DNA of 64,000 bases. Origin: Oceanobacillus saliphilus. GTDB taxonomy: Bacteria > Bacillota > Bacilli > Bacillales > Amphibacillaceae. Made by a program: the position numbers and the translations under genes. Positions within the stretch are counted from its first letter, which is position 1. Each line of letters opens with the position of its first letter. Shown piece after piece: positions 34,777 to 43,140 of this stretch. The notes under the pieces are model-generated. The model ran no database searches. It was not told the DNA's origin and saw only the letters and a list, made by a program, of their open reading frames with translations. The stretch is taken from NCBI RefSeq assembly GCF_023522835.1, contig NZ_JALCZU010000012.1, forward strand, positions 50,383 through 114,382, read 5' to 3'.

Positions 34777-35532
34777 TTATTCTGTCTCGATAGTAAGGTC
34801 CTGGAGCTTCAAATACTGCCCTTCAGAAACGGTGATATACATGTCTGCCTGGGCAAGCTCATTCGTTACAATGCTTCCAAGCTGATGGCTGCTGTCAGAG
34901 CTCACTTCCAGGTATCCCATCCCGGCTGCTGCATTGTGGTTCAACAGTACCTTATACTCGCCGGCTGGAATATCCTGACCAACCTTGTACATGCCATCCT
35001 CATAAACGCCATCTTCTGGAATGACAGAAGGGGCTTCATTTACCGGATACATATAGCCACCCTGCAATTTGAAATATTCTCCGTCTTTTACCGTAACATA
35101 ACTGTGAGCGTCACCCATCAAATTATCATTGAAGATGATGCTTTCGAGACTTCCTGTGCTGTCAGATGAGCTTTCGATATACGCCATACCATTAGAAAAT
35201 ACCAAGTATTCGCCAGCTGGAATTTCCTCGCCGACTATATACGTACCTGACTCAATTGTTGCCCCATCATTTGTTTCTTCTTCTACAACCGGTTCAGTGG
35301 ATTCTTCTAATTCATCTGTTTCATCAGCCGCCGATCCATCAACTTCTTCTGCCGTATTACCTTGTTCATCCACAACCGTTTCAGTTTCCATTTCTTGTTC
35401 GTCACTGGTTCCTGCTACTGTTGTATCCGACTCCTCGTTGTCGCCTGTCGATATTCCGATGATCACAATCAACAACACAATCCCCCATACCCACCATTTC
35501 TTATAAAAAGGTTTTTTAGCTTTTTCAGCCAT
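34777..35532 (-). CDS. Membrane-anchored protein with two extracellular GEY-type repeats
   Basis: 251 residues from the second ATG (MAEKAKK), 7 bases after AAAGGAGA. A short basic N-terminus precedes one membrane helix (WWVWGIVLLIVIIGIST). An acidic low-complexity linker of ~60 residues follows, and then two ~75-residue repeats. Repeat 1 has GTYIVGEEIPAGEYLVF; repeat 2 has GMYKVGQDIPAGEYKVL. Each ends in a YxTVxxGxYxKLQ strand. The orientation should put the repeats outside the cell. I know similar IPAGEY repeats from Firmicute surface proteins of unknown function. Confidence 0.8.
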   Translation of the reverse strand: MAEKAKKPFYKKWWVWGIVLLIVIIGISTGDNEESDTTVAGTSDEQEMETETVVDEQGNTAEEVDGSAADETDELEESTEPVVEEETNDGATIESGTYIVGEEIPAGEYLVFSNGMAYIESSSDSTGSLESIIFNDNLMGDAHSYVTVKDGEYFKLQGGYMYPVNEAPSVIPEDGVYEDGMYKVGQDIPAGEYKVLLNHNAAAGMGYLEVSSDSSHQLGSIVTNELAQADMYITVSEGQYLKLQDLTIETE

Positions 35533-35746
35533 ATCCATTCTCCTTTGTGTAATAACGTATTCCACGAGTACTTCGTGTTAACTTCATACTATAAGAAATG
35601 GTATGCAAACCTGTGTCCAGGGTGGGGGACGCTTGGCAGGAGTGAATTCTTAAAGGAGTCCTGCATTAGAACGGGTGTCCTGGTCAACGTTTTGTATAGC
35701 GCTGTTGGTATGATGGCCTGTTAATGAATAAAGATACCTAGTCCCT

Positions 35747-36349
35747 TTAGATCCGATGCACTGATCTTGAAGGTAAATTCCATCCAAATCGATGGGATAA
35801 AATACGCAGTGCGAGAATAAGGCCAAATAACAGATAGAGCTGATAAGGTTGTGTAGCCCAGCCTAAACCGATAATAAATCCGGCAACGAGGGCCCATAAT
35901 AGATAAATATCTTGGCGAAAAACAAGTGGTTTTTGTTGTGCCAAGACATCCCGGATGATTCCTCCACCAGCACCGGTTATCGCTGCCGAAAACATAATAG
36001 CCAAGATTGGCAAATTATTGGCATAAGCATGCATGGCACCTTGCACGGCGAATGCTGACAAACCAATGGCATCAAAGATACTCCACTCCCTAAGCCAGCG
36101 AACAGTCAAGTTTGGCAAAAGTAAAACAATGGTGATGGTAATGAGCGCAATGACAAACAGTGATGTCTGCTGCCATATCTCAACAATGGGGATACCAATC
36201 AAAAGATTTCGGAGGGCCCCGCCACCAAATGCAGTAATTAACCCCAATACGTAAGCACCGACAATATCGTATTTCACTTTCAATGCAATGATTGCCCCAC
36301 TCATTGCAAAAGCGATTGTGCCGACCACATTTAAAACTTCCCAAACCAC
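35747..36349 (-). CDS. UPF0126/TRIC-type membrane protein, predicted glycine transporter
   Basis: 200 residues from a GTG after AAGGGGGTTTTTTT. Two copies of a three-helix unit, each with the family motif: FAMSGAIIALK then TAFGGGALRNLLIG, and FAVQGAMHAY then TGAGGGIIRDVLAQQKP. This is the YvgT/YadS family, now often called Gly_transporter because of its link with glycine riboswitches. A tandem glycine riboswitch indeed lies directly upstream. Direction of transport (export of excess glycine or uptake) is not established by the sequence. Related eukaryotic TRIC channels conduct K+. Confidence 0.9.
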   Translation of the reverse strand: MVWEVLNVVGTIAFAMSGAIIALKVKYDIVGAYVLGLITAFGGGALRNLLIGIPIVEIWQQTSLFVIALITITIVLLLPNLTVRWLREWSIFDAIGLSAFAVQGAMHAYANNLPILAIMFSAAITGAGGGIIRDVLAQQKPLVFRQDIYLLWALVAGFIIGLGWATQPYQLYLLFGLILALRILSHRFGWNLPSRSVHRI

Positions 36350-36393
36350 AAAAAAACCCCCTTCATCAGCTGGTAAAAATAGAGAGAATATTT

Positions 36394-36562
36394 TTGTCTC
36401 TGTCCTTGTACCTGAGAGTTTTACCTAATGATAAAAGGTGTTCCCCGTGGGTGTGTGAAGCGTTCTCCAGAGAAGCGTCCTGCAATGGTCTTTTTACCTG
36501 AGAGATTCATCTTTAAATAAGATTTGCCCCTTCGGTGACGTATTACGTTCTCTCCCACAGCA
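36394..36562 (-). ncRNA. Tandem glycine riboswitch
   Basis: On the minus strand aptamer 1 reads GTGGGAGAGAACG, CACCGAAGGGGCAAATCT and AATCTCTCAGGTAAAAAGAC with GCAGGACGCT. Aptamer 2 reads CTCTGGAGAACGCT, ACCCACGGGGAACACC and AACTCTCAGGTACAAGGACA with GAGAC. The order and conserved cores match the gcvT-type double aptamer. It ends 45 bases before the GTG of the UPF0126 gene. Confidence 0.93.
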
Positions 36563-36988
36563 GTCTTCCGCAAGTATTCATATTATAACTATACAGTAGG
36601 GCAAGACTACTCTATTTGTCAATGGGAAAAATCATGACTTTTCATTCTAATTTTTAAGTATGTGATTTTTGGAATATAGCTTTCATATTTTGGTAGGGAA
36701 TTTATCTCGAATTAACGCTTCCTTTCTTGAATTCGCTGTTGTACGAAAACGGATCCTATCATAAACGTTACTCGTTGATATTAATCTTTATGATTACAGT
36801 CAGTTACTATATAATGGATTACATGTTTGAGACTAAGTGGTTTACACTCTTGTTGTTTTGAAAGAGTTTTGATAGAGGAATTATTAAAGGCGTAAAAACA
36901 ATTGGCCGAAAGCGATTTTAATAGAATAATGAAGCAATCGAATTTATTAGACGATGTGGACTTGAATATATAGAATGAGTGGTAGATT
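36563..36988. other. Intergenic region
   Basis: Leader and promoter region of the glycine riboswitch (TATAAT on the minus strand near 36585), then about 380 AT-rich bases without a supported gene. Confidence 0.4.
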
Positions 36989-37393
36989 ATGAGCAAAAAA
37001 AAGATAGAACAACAGGTATATAGATATGCTGGTGACCTGCTTCATGAGAAAGGGTATATCAGTGTGGTGGACCTTCTTATGAAGATGGAACGACTAACAG
37101 ATAAACAGGTAAATGATTGGCGTTTGAAGCGAATTCCTTATCTAGAACGGGTCATGATCGGTAATTTGGCTAAAATGAATTACGTTCTAATTACCCTTAA
37201 GAAATTTGCAGGTGAGAAGAACCTAAAACCATCACATACTGTATACAAGTCTTGGGGAAAAGGTCCAAAACGAGTACTGCGTTTCTCTAAAAATGGTAAG
37301 TCTTATGTAGAAGAAATGTATTCTACGCACTATTTGCAGCGCAATGTTACAAAAAAAGGGGGAAGGGATTATGGGAGCTCAGGCAAAACTTAA
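36989..37393 (+). CDS. Hypothetical basic protein
   Basis: 134 residues, strongly basic (many Lys/Arg), starting MSKKKIEQQVYRYAGDLL. It has a helical N-terminus with GYISVVDLLMKMERLT and a conserved-looking KSWGKGPKRVLRFSKNGKSY. No signal or membrane segment. It overlaps the next gene by 23 bases, so they are translated as a unit. The context (DUF6155 partner) and basic charge hint at nucleic acid binding, but I do not recognise a family. Confidence 0.75.
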   Translation: MSKKKIEQQVYRYAGDLLHEKGYISVVDLLMKMERLTDKQVNDWRLKRIPYLERVMIGNLAKMNYVLITLKKFAGEKNLKPSHTVYKSWGKGPKRVLRFSKNGKSYVEEMYSTHYLQRNVTKKGGRDYGSSGKT

Positions 37394-37925
37394 AATTTCA
37401 GATTTAAAGAAGGAATTGAAAGGATACGATCAGAAGGAGTTAATCCAATTGATTACAGATCTTTATAAATTAAACGAAGATGTACAGGATTATCTCGCAG
37501 TTAAAATGAATCGGGAAGATACTGTTTCCATTTTATATGAGAAGGCACAAAAAGAGATATTGAATGAATTTTTTCCTACAAAAGGTTTTGGTAAAATGCG
37601 TTTGGCCAAAGCTAAGAAAGCAATAACAGACTTTAAAAAGGTAACAGGTGATCATGAAAATACGATAAGTCTGATGTTGTATTATGTGGAAACAGGTACG
37701 GAATTCACCAATGCGTACGGTGATATTGATGGGAGATTTTACGATAGTATGCTATCTGTATATCATAATGTCATAGTCGAGTGTGAAAAGGACAGAGAAT
37801 TATTTATGAAATTTCGTGATCGTTTATATGAGGTTGTTGCTGAATCAGAAGGAATCGGTTGGGGATATCATCATGGATTGACTGATTACTATGATTCCAT
37901 CAGCTGGTTGGAAGAAGAATCGTAA
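37371..37925 (+). CDS. DUF6155 family protein
   Basis: 184 residues from the ATG after AAGGGGGAAGGGATT; the longer reading from 37344 is not needed. The sequence KISDLKKELKGYDQKELIQL, then LAKAKKAITDFKKVTGDHEN, LMLYYVETGTEFTNAYGDID and GWGYHHGLTDYY fits DUF6155, a helical family of unknown function seen widely in Firmicutes and Bacteroidetes. Translationally coupled with the upstream basic protein. A terminator follows. Confidence 0.82.
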   Translation: MGAQAKLKISDLKKELKGYDQKELIQLITDLYKLNEDVQDYLAVKMNREDTVSILYEKAQKEILNEFFPTKGFGKMRLAKAKKAITDFKKVTGDHENTISLMLYYVETGTEFTNAYGDIDGRFYDSMLSVYHNVIVECEKDRELFMKFRDRLYEVVAESEGIGWGYHHGLTDYYDSISWLEEES

Positions 37926-37959
37926 TATTCCGTCTGTCCATGACAGCTTAAAAACAAAG

Positions 37960-37990
37960 AAAGCCAAAGCTTACCTGAGCTATGGCTTTT
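37960..37990 (+). terminator. Terminator of the DUF6155 operon
   Basis: AAAGCCAAAGCT / AGCTATGGCTTT stem, T-run. Confidence 0.75.
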
Positions 37991-37996
37991 ACTATT

Positions 37997-38161
37997 TTAA
38001 TTCGATAAAATCCGCCGATATTCGGGGAGTGACAGGCACCCTTGTAAGTAAGTGCGGACTTCTTCGGTTGTTAGGCCAATTTGTTTTGCTTGTTGTATCA
38101 ATGCTATCCATTCCTGATCCAGTTCCGTTTTATCTGTTATTCCTTGTGGAGACACAGCCAT
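37997..38161 (-). CDS. SinI-like anti-repressor (54 residues)
   Basis: ATG at 38161 with ribosome site AAGGGTGAATCGTA. The protein is MAVSPQGITDKTELDQEWIA, continuing LIQQAKQIGLTTEEVRTYLQ. The segment LDQEW-x8-AKxIGLTxEEVRxYL is the dimerisation helix pair of SinI/SinR. There is no DNA-binding domain, as in SinI, which sequesters SinR. The last 14 residues (GCLSLPEYRRILSN) are encoded by a dispersed repeat of family A, so the natural stop may have been displaced. It lies 86 bases downstream of the response regulator on the same strand and may be co-transcribed. It is too short for many gene callers. Confidence 0.75.
   Translation of the reverse strand: MAVSPQGITDKTELDQEWIALIQQAKQIGLTTEEVRTYLQGCLSLPEYRRILSN
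38003..38040 (+). repeat. Dispersed repeat family A copy inside the SinI-like gene
   Basis: CGATAAAATCCGCCGATATT then CGGGGAGTGACAGGCACC, a longer variant of the family. Encodes the C-terminus of the SinI-like protein on the other strand. Confidence 0.75.
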
Positions 38162-38247
38162 TACGATTCACCCTTCCCGAAAAAAGTTATCTCTGATAAG
38201 TATGGTCTTAGTTTATTAGGAAAAGGTTAAAAACAGGTTTAAAAAAT

Positions 38248-38958
38248 TTATATTTTTAAATTTTCTGATGAGAATTTATACCCAAAACCTCTGACTGTCT
38301 GGATGAATTTCGGTTTTGCCGGGTTTTGTTCTATTTTTTTACGCATATTGCTGATATGAACTTTAACCGTCTGATAATTACCGTACTTATCCTCTCCCCA
38401 AATGTGGTCATAGAGCTGTTCAATCGAGAATACTTGATTCGGTTGGGTCACAAGAAAAATAAGGAGCTGGATCTCCTTTGTATACAATTGCAGTCGTTCT
38501 CCATTCCGGAAAACGGTGTATTCATCCAGATTAATTTCCAGCTCGCCAAATTGAAGCGTTGTCCTCGTTTCTTCACTATGACGTGATGCAATTTCTTTTC
38601 TTCGTAAATGTGCCTTCACCCTTGCCAGTACTTCTCCTGGGTCAAAGGGCTTTGTAATATAATCATCGGCACCAGCCTCAAGCCCGACAATTCGATCCTC
38701 GTATTCACTTCTTGAACTTAAAAATAAAATCGGTACATTTTCATTGAACAAACGGATTTCTTTACAAACTTCCAAACCGTCTTTTTCCGGTAGCATAACA
38801 TCTAATAGAATGAGATCCGGTTCTTCTAATTTTGCAGCTTCGATTGCCTGATTTCCATCGGCTGCCAGAATGACTCTATATTCTTGTACCAAATATAGCT
38901 CAAGCAAATGCCGAATATCTGCATCATCTTCCACAATCAATATCGTTTCATGCTTCAA
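38248..38958 (-). CDS. OmpR/PhoB family response regulator
   Basis: 236 residues from a TTG after GGAGGTGAACCGA. The ORF extension to 39066 lies inside the kinase gene and has no ribosome site. Receiver domain with Asp11/Asp12, phospho-acceptor Asp53 in LILLDVMLP, Thr/Ser switch at LFLSSRSE and Lys103 in YITKPFDP. C-terminal winged helix (QLYTKEIQLLIFLVTQPNQV, YDHIWGEDKYGNYQTVKVHI, FIQTVRGFGYKF). It overlaps the end of the hybrid kinase by 11 bases, so it is the cognate output. Target genes are unknown; the SinI-like gene just downstream is a candidate member of the same transcript. Confidence 0.92.
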   Translation of the reverse strand: MKHETILIVEDDADIRHLLELYLVQEYRVILAADGNQAIEAAKLEEPDLILLDVMLPEKDGLEVCKEIRLFNENVPILFLSSRSEYEDRIVGLEAGADDYITKPFDPGEVLARVKAHLRRKEIASRHSEETRTTLQFGELEINLDEYTVFRNGERLQLYTKEIQLLIFLVTQPNQVFSIEQLYDHIWGEDKYGNYQTVKVHISNMRKKIEQNPAKPKFIQTVRGFGYKFSSENLKI

Positions 38959-41900
38959 TCGGTTCACCTCCAGGGGAACTGCTTTGGAACAATGGTAGAA
39001 TAAAATGAAATGTACTACCCACACCAACATTACTTTCTGCCCATAAGTATCCTTGATGATATTCAATTATCTCTTTTGAAATGGAAAGACCGAGACCTGT
39101 ATTGGTATGCCCAGATGCGGCTTTTTCTTCCTGGTAAAACCGGTCAAAAATATGTTTGATTGCCTCTTTTGCCATTCCTTTTCCGTTATCACGGACACTT
39201 ATCTGTAAAAAAGGGCCATCTGTTGTTAATTGAAATGCGGATTCACCATTGGGATGCAGCTCCGTGATTTTCTTTATATCTACTGCAATCAACCCGGATT
39301 TCTCTGTAAATCGAATTGCATTGAAAATGAGATTGTGCATTACCTGGTCTAGTCGGTCAACATCAATGGTCACTATATCGGAACGTTCGGTTTCCTGCAA
39401 GTGGATATGAAGCTCAAACCGAATAGCATGTGCCTTCACATCCAATTCGTACTTTTTGAAAAGGCTTGATAACAAATCATTAATCGTATACTGCTGCCAT
39501 TTGAAACTCATTTGTCTAGCCTCAAGTCTGGAAAGCTCATATAAATCCTGAATGAGACGATCAATAAATACTATTTTTTGATACACAATCATTAAGTAAT
39601 TCCGGTCATCCGCTTCAATCACACCATCAAGCATTGCCTTCACATAGCCTTTAACAGAGGTGAGTGGTGTTCCTAGCTCATGAGAAATATTGGACATCAA
39701 CTGCTTTCTTGCGCTGTCCACCCGACTTAGCTGCTCGGACTTGATTTCCAGTTCTTCTGTACGTGTTATTACCTGCTCTTCAAGCGATTGATTCAACAGG
39801 TGAAGCTGCTTGTTGACAGCCTTCACTTCTTCCATTACAAGTTTTAATGATAGAAGCGTCTTCACACGTGCCAGCAGTTCTTCTTTAGAGCTTGGCTTGG
39901 TCAAATAATCATTAGCGCCTGCATCAAAAGCGGTTACAATATCCTCCATTTGTGATCGTGCAGTCAACATGAGAATAGGGAGTTCCGTCAAAGAAAATTG
40001 TTCTCTAATTTTTTTAGCTACATCAAATCCGGATTTCTTTGGCAACATCACATCGAGAATCACAAGGTCAAATGAACGATCATCTGCAAGCAACTCCAGC
40101 ACTCTTTCCCCGTCATATGCGACAACGAGTTCATAACCAACCATTGATAACTGGTTTAATAAGACGCGAATATTTACTGCTTCATCATCTGCAATCAGGA
40201 TTTTCCCGGGCGAAACCTCGTCAAAGTCCCGTGTTGCGACTTCATAGCGGATCACATCTGTATGCACGTTATGCAGTGGGGATAAAGAAGGTACCTGTGA
40301 AAAATCTTCCGCTTCTTTGTAGAGTGGAATGGAAAAGGAAACGGTCGTTCCTTCACCGAGAGTTGATTCGATGACAATCTCTCCACCATGCAACTCCAAT
40401 AGCTGCTTCGTAATACTTAGTCCCAAACCGGTACCAATAGAAGAACGATCAGTCAGATTCTTTCCTCTTTTGTAGCTGTCAAAGATATCATCCATATCCT
40501 CTTTTGAAATGCCTATTCCTGTATCTTTAATAGTTACGATAATTTCTTCCATGCCGGCTTCAGCGGACAGAATAACTTCACCTATATCGGTATACTTGAT
40601 TGCATTTCCAACCAGATTGTACATGATTTGTTGAAGTCGATTTTCATCAGCAGCGACAGTAGGGAGTTCCTCGGGAATCAGATTCTGTATGGTAACTGGT
40701 TTGCCTGCTGTTAACGAAGCGGAAACCGTACAGATAACCTCAGCCATGTCTCTAAGCATGATCGGCTTAATTTGCAGAGCGATTTCATTGTGATTTAGTC
40801 TAGAGACATCAAGAAGGTCGTTAATTAAATGGGTTAGTCTTTCCCCGCTGGAAATAATTAAGGAAAGATTTTGTTTTACTCGTTCATCGATTCCTTGACT
40901 ATCCCGTAAAGATTGTGCAATTCCGATAATTCCATGCAATGGTGTTCGTAATTCATGAGAAGTGTTTGTAAGGAATTCGTCTTTTAACTTGTTGGCTTGT
41001 TTTAAATGCTTTACCGCAAGCTGTTGGCTTTTCCGGGCTTGCTGCTCAGCTGCATCCTTTTCTAGACGCAAGGCTTTAATTTTTGCGCCGAGGGCAAGTG
41101 AAAACAAAATAATTTCAAATGCCGAGCCTAATTGGGAAGCATATTTTGTAACAAATGTAATTGGAATCAGTCCCATATCAGCAATCGAGGAGACCATCAC
41201 ACCTATTAAAAAAACCGTCCAGCCGAAAACGAAAAATTTCGCTGGGTGGTATCCTCTCCTCCAGCATAACATTGCTACTGTGATTACAATCCCAACCAAA
41301 CCAATTGTTGCGAGCATAATTAAATCGAGTGCCACTTCATAACTTATCAATAAGATGATAATCAGAACTGGTTGCAGGATCATATACCAATTAATCAGTT
41401 TGTTAAACGTTGGCGTATATGTTTTGGTATTCAGAAAAGATTTTGTAAACAATAATGAAAAGAAATTCGTTCCTGCTATAAAAAACAGGATAGCACGGTT
41501 ATTCCACCAACTCATTTCGGGCCAAATATACTGATAGGAGAGCCCATTTAATGTGAAGTGAACAAGCATCAGCATCAAAATAAAACCGGCATACCACAAA
41601 TAACTGGTGAAGCGAAGGGAAGCGAATAAAAACAAGCTATACAAAATCATGATTAGGCCAAATCCATAATACAGTCCCATAATCAGGTATTCCAATAGGC
41701 TTTTTTGATGGAATTCTTCTTTTGACATCAGTGCTATAGGCAATTGCATAGAACCTTCTGTATTGAACTCAATCAAGAAGGTTTGGCTATCTCCTTCAGC
41801 AATATCCAGTTGATAAACGAAATTACGGTGAGGTAATTCTCTTGAGGAAAATGGCAATAAATCCCCGGTTTCACGTACATGGAAAGTCCCGTCTTCTGTT

Positions 41901-42262
41901 GGTATATAGAGACGAATCAAATCATGGGGCGGGTAGTCAATTTCCAATAACCATGCCGTTTCCGAAGAATTATTTTCAAAGGTGATTCGTGCCCAGTAGG
42001 TTGAGGAGGTATAACCAAAGCTCGGTACATTGCCATTATATTGAAAGAATTGTTTATCCAATCTACCGCTTGCCACATCATCAATGTCCCACTTTTTTTC
42101 CTGATCCTCCAAAAGTTCCACCATCGGACTGAGCTGATAATGCGTTTTTCCTTCTTCTAATTGTATGACAGTGGAGGCTTCCACTTGAACAAGGGGAAAA
42201 AGGAAAAGCATAAATAAAACAGTTGAAGCCGTTGTTATGAAAGTACGAATTCTCTCCACCAC
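38948..42262 (-). CDS. Hybrid sensor histidine kinase with 7TMR-DISM input and two kinase cores
   Basis: 1104 residues. Order: signal-like helix (~10-28); extracellular 7TMR-DISMED2 beta domain (~30-180: YWARITFENNSSETAWLLEI, IRLYIP); seven membrane helices (~190-395); kinase core 1 (SHELRTPLHGIIG, NAIKYTDIG, GTGLGLSITK); receiver (ILIADDEAVNIRVLL, LVILDVMLP, DYLTKPSSKEEL); coiled coil; kinase core 2 (SNISHELGTPLTSVKG, NAIRFTEKS, GLGLSISKEIIEYHQGYL). From 7TMR-DISM knowledge the outer domain may sense carbohydrate-like or surface signals. The start is GTG at a weak site (CTAAGG), so the true start could differ. A repeat of family B abuts the start codon. Confidence 0.9.
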   Translation of the reverse strand: MVERIRTFITTASTVLFMLFLFPLVQVEASTVIQLEEGKTHYQLSPMVELLEDQEKKWDIDDVASGRLDKQFFQYNGNVPSFGYTSSTYWARITFENNSSETAWLLEIDYPPHDLIRLYIPTEDGTFHVRETGDLLPFSSRELPHRNFVYQLDIAEGDSQTFLIEFNTEGSMQLPIALMSKEEFHQKSLLEYLIMGLYYGFGLIMILYSLFLFASLRFTSYLWYAGFILMLMLVHFTLNGLSYQYIWPEMSWWNNRAILFFIAGTNFFSLLFTKSFLNTKTYTPTFNKLINWYMILQPVLIIILLISYEVALDLIMLATIGLVGIVITVAMLCWRRGYHPAKFFVFGWTVFLIGVMVSSIADMGLIPITFVTKYASQLGSAFEIILFSLALGAKIKALRLEKDAAEQQARKSQQLAVKHLKQANKLKDEFLTNTSHELRTPLHGIIGIAQSLRDSQGIDERVKQNLSLIISSGERLTHLINDLLDVSRLNHNEIALQIKPIMLRDMAEVICTVSASLTAGKPVTIQNLIPEELPTVAADENRLQQIMYNLVGNAIKYTDIGEVILSAEAGMEEIIVTIKDTGIGISKEDMDDIFDSYKRGKNLTDRSSIGTGLGLSITKQLLELHGGEIVIESTLGEGTTVSFSIPLYKEAEDFSQVPSLSPLHNVHTDVIRYEVATRDFDEVSPGKILIADDEAVNIRVLLNQLSMVGYELVVAYDGERVLELLADDRSFDLVILDVMLPKKSGFDVAKKIREQFSLTELPILMLTARSQMEDIVTAFDAGANDYLTKPSSKEELLARVKTLLSLKLVMEEVKAVNKQLHLLNQSLEEQVITRTEELEIKSEQLSRVDSARKQLMSNISHELGTPLTSVKGYVKAMLDGVIEADDRNYLMIVYQKIVFIDRLIQDLYELSRLEARQMSFKWQQYTINDLLSSLFKKYELDVKAHAIRFELHIHLQETERSDIVTIDVDRLDQVMHNLIFNAIRFTEKSGLIAVDIKKITELHPNGESAFQLTTDGPFLQISVRDNGKGMAKEAIKHIFDRFYQEEKAASGHTNTGLGLSISKEIIEYHQGYLWAESNVGVGSTFHFILPLFQSSSPGGEPIEA

Positions 42263-42320
42263 CTTAGAAAACTTGGCAACTCCTAAGTCTTTATACGCAA
42301 AACTTTACTTGCTAAAAAAA
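42263..42320 (-). repeat. Degenerate dispersed repeat family B copy
   Basis: CTTAGAAAACTTGGCAACTC, then CTAAGTC, then ACTTTACTTGC. It is abutting the GTG start of the hybrid kinase. Confidence 0.45.
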
Positions 42321-42607
42321 ACACTTTTCTATAAGTCTAATATACTAGATGGTTGTTAATAAATATAGTGAATTCGTACTCTTCTGAAAAAATATTTGTA
42401 TACAGCAAGGGGGGATCGGTTATTCAGGAGGTAAATAAATGGAGAAGGACCAGTAATAACTTTGATAAGCCAGAAACAGTCTAGAATCAACTATTCTTGT
42501 GGATTCTTGGCTACTTTTATATCAATTTAATTGTAAAAGCTAGCTTATTGTCTCATCTCCACAGTAACAAATGTGATGGAAAAGGGAGATGGGAGTCAGC
42601 ACTTTAC

Positions 42608-42660
42608 ATTAGAAAACTTGGTAACTGCCTATGCCTTTGGGCGAATGCCCTAGTTGCCAA
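42608..42660 (-). repeat. Dispersed repeat family B copy (reverse orientation)
   Basis: TTAGAAAACTTGGTAACTGC, then CTATGCCTTTGGGCGAATGC and CCTAGTTGCC; corresponds to the right half of 13640-13706. The rest of 42321-42707 shows no gene. Confidence 0.6.
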
Positions 42661-42707
42661 AAAAAGGCAATCATCTCCTGTCGTTCAGGAAATAACTGCC
42701 CTGTTGT

Positions 42708-42974
42708 TTATTCCTCTTCTAAAATCTCATCAAAAGCTTCAGAGACCTTATCAAATTCCTCATCTGTCTCAATTGCCGATAGCTCGCCATCATCATCAAT
42801 TTTAAGGAAAAATACATCGATGTCTTCTTCGCTCTCCGCCTGTACGTCCTCTAAAAAGCTGACAGCCACATAGTCTGTGCCTTCCAATGTAACCTTTGCC
42901 AGTACTTCAACTTCCTGATCTTCATCAAGCTCATCGACAATTGTAAAAACTTCACCAACTTCAATTTTATCCAT
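42708..42974 (-). CDS. DUF1292 family protein
   Basis: 88 residues from the ATG after GGAGGGTAATGAT (an in-frame ATG six codons earlier overlaps that site). Highly acidic small beta protein: IEVGEVFTIVDELDEDQEVE, EGTDYVAVSFLED, DIDVFFLKIDDDGEL and EEFDKVSEAFDEIL, which is the DUF1292 pattern. B. subtilis YrzB belongs to this family. Function unknown; cytoplasmic. In many Bacilli DUF1292 genes sit in the yrrK-yrzB cluster; here it is alone. Confidence 0.85.
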   Translation of the reverse strand: MDKIEVGEVFTIVDELDEDQEVEVLAKVTLEGTDYVAVSFLEDVQAESEEDIDVFFLKIDDDGELSAIETDEEFDKVSEAFDEILEEE

Positions 42975-43140
42975 ATCATTACCCTCCATCGGAATATAGG
43001 CGCTTGTCCCACATTCTTTTTCTTTAGTTTTACTTTATTTAAGCGATTCATGCAACTAATTCGCCGAAAAAAATTAAAAACGCGCCCATAAATGCTTCCA
43101 ATCCGCCGATAAATCAGAACTAGCAACTTGTCCCATCCAA

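Noticed and set aside
36781-36996. 71-residue minus-strand ORF
   Set aside because: No ribosome site and low-complexity composition; it looks like a chance frame in AT-rich DNA.
38959-39066. Longer N-terminus for the response regulator
   Set aside because: The added residues (hydrophobic, from the antisense-frame part of the kinase end) do not fit a receiver start; the TTG at 38958 has an ideal GGAGGTGA.
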